64,000 nucleotides of DNA from Stentor coeruleus. Its lineage: Eukaryota > Ciliophora > Heterotrichea > Heterotrichida > Stentoridae. Each line of letters starts with the position of its first letter. The stretch's first letter is position 1. The notes under the pieces were generated by a model. It was not told where the DNA came from, ran no database searches, and worked only from the letters and a program-made list of their open reading frames with translations. A program made the position numbers and the translations under genes. The stretch is taken from positions 62,001-126,000 of the forward strand of contig MPUH01000018.1 in NCBI GenBank assembly GCA_001970955.1, written 5' to 3'. Positions 62,836-64,000 of the stretch are shown one piece after another.

Positions 62836-64000
62836 CTAAATCATAAGTTTATTTAATATATCATGACTTTCTAATATTTTGCTAATTTCTTCAAACAAAA
62901 CCTTATTCGTATTTTTCAATGATTGTGTGATGTCTATAAGTTTGTATATATCCTGCGCATCAATAAGCATATTAACATATTTCTTCACCGTATAACTATA
63001 TTCTTCTTTATACCCAAGAAACTTAAGTCTTAATAACTGAGTCTCTACTTGTGATATCGAAATCTGCAAATAAGAATCAAGATCAGAAGTAACCAAATCA
63101 CTTGAAAGAGGAGGTGGATTCCACCCATCAGCTTTATAATACTCAAGTCCTGAGTTTTTAATTCTCATCCATAAATTCATATTCTGATCAAAAACAAAAA
63201 ACTCTCCAGTTTTACTTTCGATTTTTGGTACACCTTCTTCACTTATACTTAATGATTTGACTTCAATATCATCAGTTTTACATCTTATAATCTCTTTACG
63301 TTCCTCTAAATTATAAACATAAAGTACATGCTCTTTAGATAATATCCCTAAATAATGTCCTGAACTTTCCATGAATTTACAAGATGTGATTTTCATCTCA
63401 GGTAATGCTTGAATACCTCCAATTGTATAACAATAAAGATATCCTTCTTCAGTATACACAGCAGCAAAATATTGTGACCCTGCTAATATTTGAACAGTAT
63501 GTTGAAGATAATTGATCCATAATTGTTTGTTACCTTTACGTAATCGAATAGCAGAACGTACATGATTCATTTCTAAAATCATAGCTTCTAAAACTATATC
63601 CCCTGATGTACTTATAAGTTTTGATATATGAAGAAGATTAACTGGGCATATAGATTCACTATAATTATGAGGTTCAGAATTGCAGAGTATTCTTGAGAGG
63701 TTAACTTTAAATGAGAATTTACTAATATCAACAGAAGGTAAACTTGGGGCATTTGGTGAAGACATGATTGTGATATTAGATGTAGAAACTGGGATATAAG
63801 GCTTATAAGTCTGACTAGGATTTTGGGGTCCTGAAGAAGTGGGTGTGCTTAAAAAAACAGGTTGTATTCTACGTTTACCATTCTGTAAACGGATTTCTTT
63901 TTGTTCATTCATAGGCTGAGGTTCAAGTTTTTTAGCAACTGGCTTACGTAGAGTATGTTGTATAATTGGTTCAGGAGGTATTTCTGAGTATAATTCAAAC
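62836..64000 (-). CDS. HIRA: HIRA histone chaperone, C-terminal part (5' end beyond the window)
   Basis: The reverse strand is open from the right edge to a stop at 62836 (388 codons visible). The B-domain motif QNGKRRIQPVFLS (about 63846-63885) matches the ASF1-binding GRRRI-x-P motif of HIRA. Downstream, a beta-propeller-like region (VRSAIRLRKGNKQLWINYL, AGSQYFAAVYTEEGYLYCYT, CKFMESSGHYLGIL) matches the HIRA C-terminal domain. HIRA deposits histone H3.3 outside replication. The N-terminal WD40 propeller must lie right of 64000; the in-frame ATG at 63912 is internal. Confidence 0.85.
   Translation of the reverse strand, partial: FELYSEIPPEPIIQHTLRKPVAKKLEPQPMNEQKEIRLQNGKRRIQPVFLSTPTSSGPQNPSQTYKPYIPVSTSNITIMSSPNAPSLPSVDISKFSFKVNLSRILCNSEPHNYSESICPVNLLHISKLISTSGDIVLEAMILEMNHVRSAIRLRKGNKQLWINYLQHTVQILAGSQYFAAVYTEEGYLYCYTIGGIQALPEMKITSCKFMESSGHYLGILSKEHVLYVYNLEERKEIIRCKTDDIEVKSLSISEEGVPKIESKTGEFFVFDQNMNLWMRIKNSGLEYYKADGWNPPPLSSDLVTSDLDSYLQISISQVETQLLRLKFLGYKEEYSYTVKKYVNMLIDAQDIYKLIDITQSLKNTNKVLFEEISKILESHDILNKLMI

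Overview
The window looks like macronuclear DNA of a heterotrich ciliate very close to Stentor. It is AT-rich and gene-dense, uses the standard genetic code (TAA, TAG and TGA all end real genes), and its genes are interrupted only by tiny introns. Twelve introns can be placed. Eleven are intact and exactly 15 nt long, and the twelfth is 15 nt once a local assembly error is removed. All start GTA, end AG and carry an A at position 10. Tiny introns of this kind with a standard code are, to my knowledge, the signature of Stentor coeruleus; the species name is an inference.

Layout. 1-9640: 3' part of a COG4-like Golgi tether subunit (cut by the left edge), a TPR protein, an ankyrin/double-SAM protein with a CaaX end, a PP4R1-like HEAT protein and a RING-CH/FHA protein. 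10017-15719: an ankyrin TKL kinase, a SAM coiled-coil protein, a large coiled-coil protein and a long gene-free stretch. 15720-24656: a kelch/cysteine-rich membrane protein, a membrane-anchored pepsin-fold protein without catalytic Asp residues, a DnaJ protein and a TBC1D5-like Rab GAP. 24763-36571: two unknown proteins, a second TBC protein, a VDAC-like porin, a plant-type DYRK kinase, BBS1, three unknowns and a JTB-like protein. 37356-49741: two tandem ADP-ribosylglycohydrolases, two small unknowns, a SHIPPO-repeat protein, a ubiquitin-like/eS31 fusion, a 14-repeat WD40 protein, a second ankyrin/double-SAM/CaaX protein, a KDEL-receptor-like protein, a PH-FYVE protein and a 75-residue protein resembling CDK inhibitors. 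50676-64000: a nocturnin-like enzyme, an ankyrin protein, a Rab, ELP4, casein kinase 1, a TOG-like protein, an LRR protein, a UFD1-domain protein, a KATNIP-like protein, a small unknown and the C-terminal part of HIRA (cut by the right edge).

The genes do not form an operon or a single pathway. Recurrent themes are membrane traffic (COG4, two TBC GAPs, Rab, PH-FYVE, KDEL receptor), cilia and basal bodies (BBS1, KATNIP, SHIPPO, TOG) and signalling (three kinases, the PP4 subunit, ankyrin/SAM proteins). No tRNA, rRNA, CRISPR array, transposon or virus-like element was recognised.

The most notable observations are these. Intergenic DNA has a mirror-image G/C asymmetry: the stretch just right of nearly every gene is G-rich and C-poor on the + strand, and the stretch just left is C-rich and G-poor, whatever the gene's direction. 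There is a candidate KIP/KRP-type CDK inhibitor in a ciliate. There is a prenylatable ankyrin/tandem-SAM family. Some start and stop codons of neighbouring genes are nearly abutting. Three single-N joins carry duplicated flanks, and one of them breaks a gene inside an intron.
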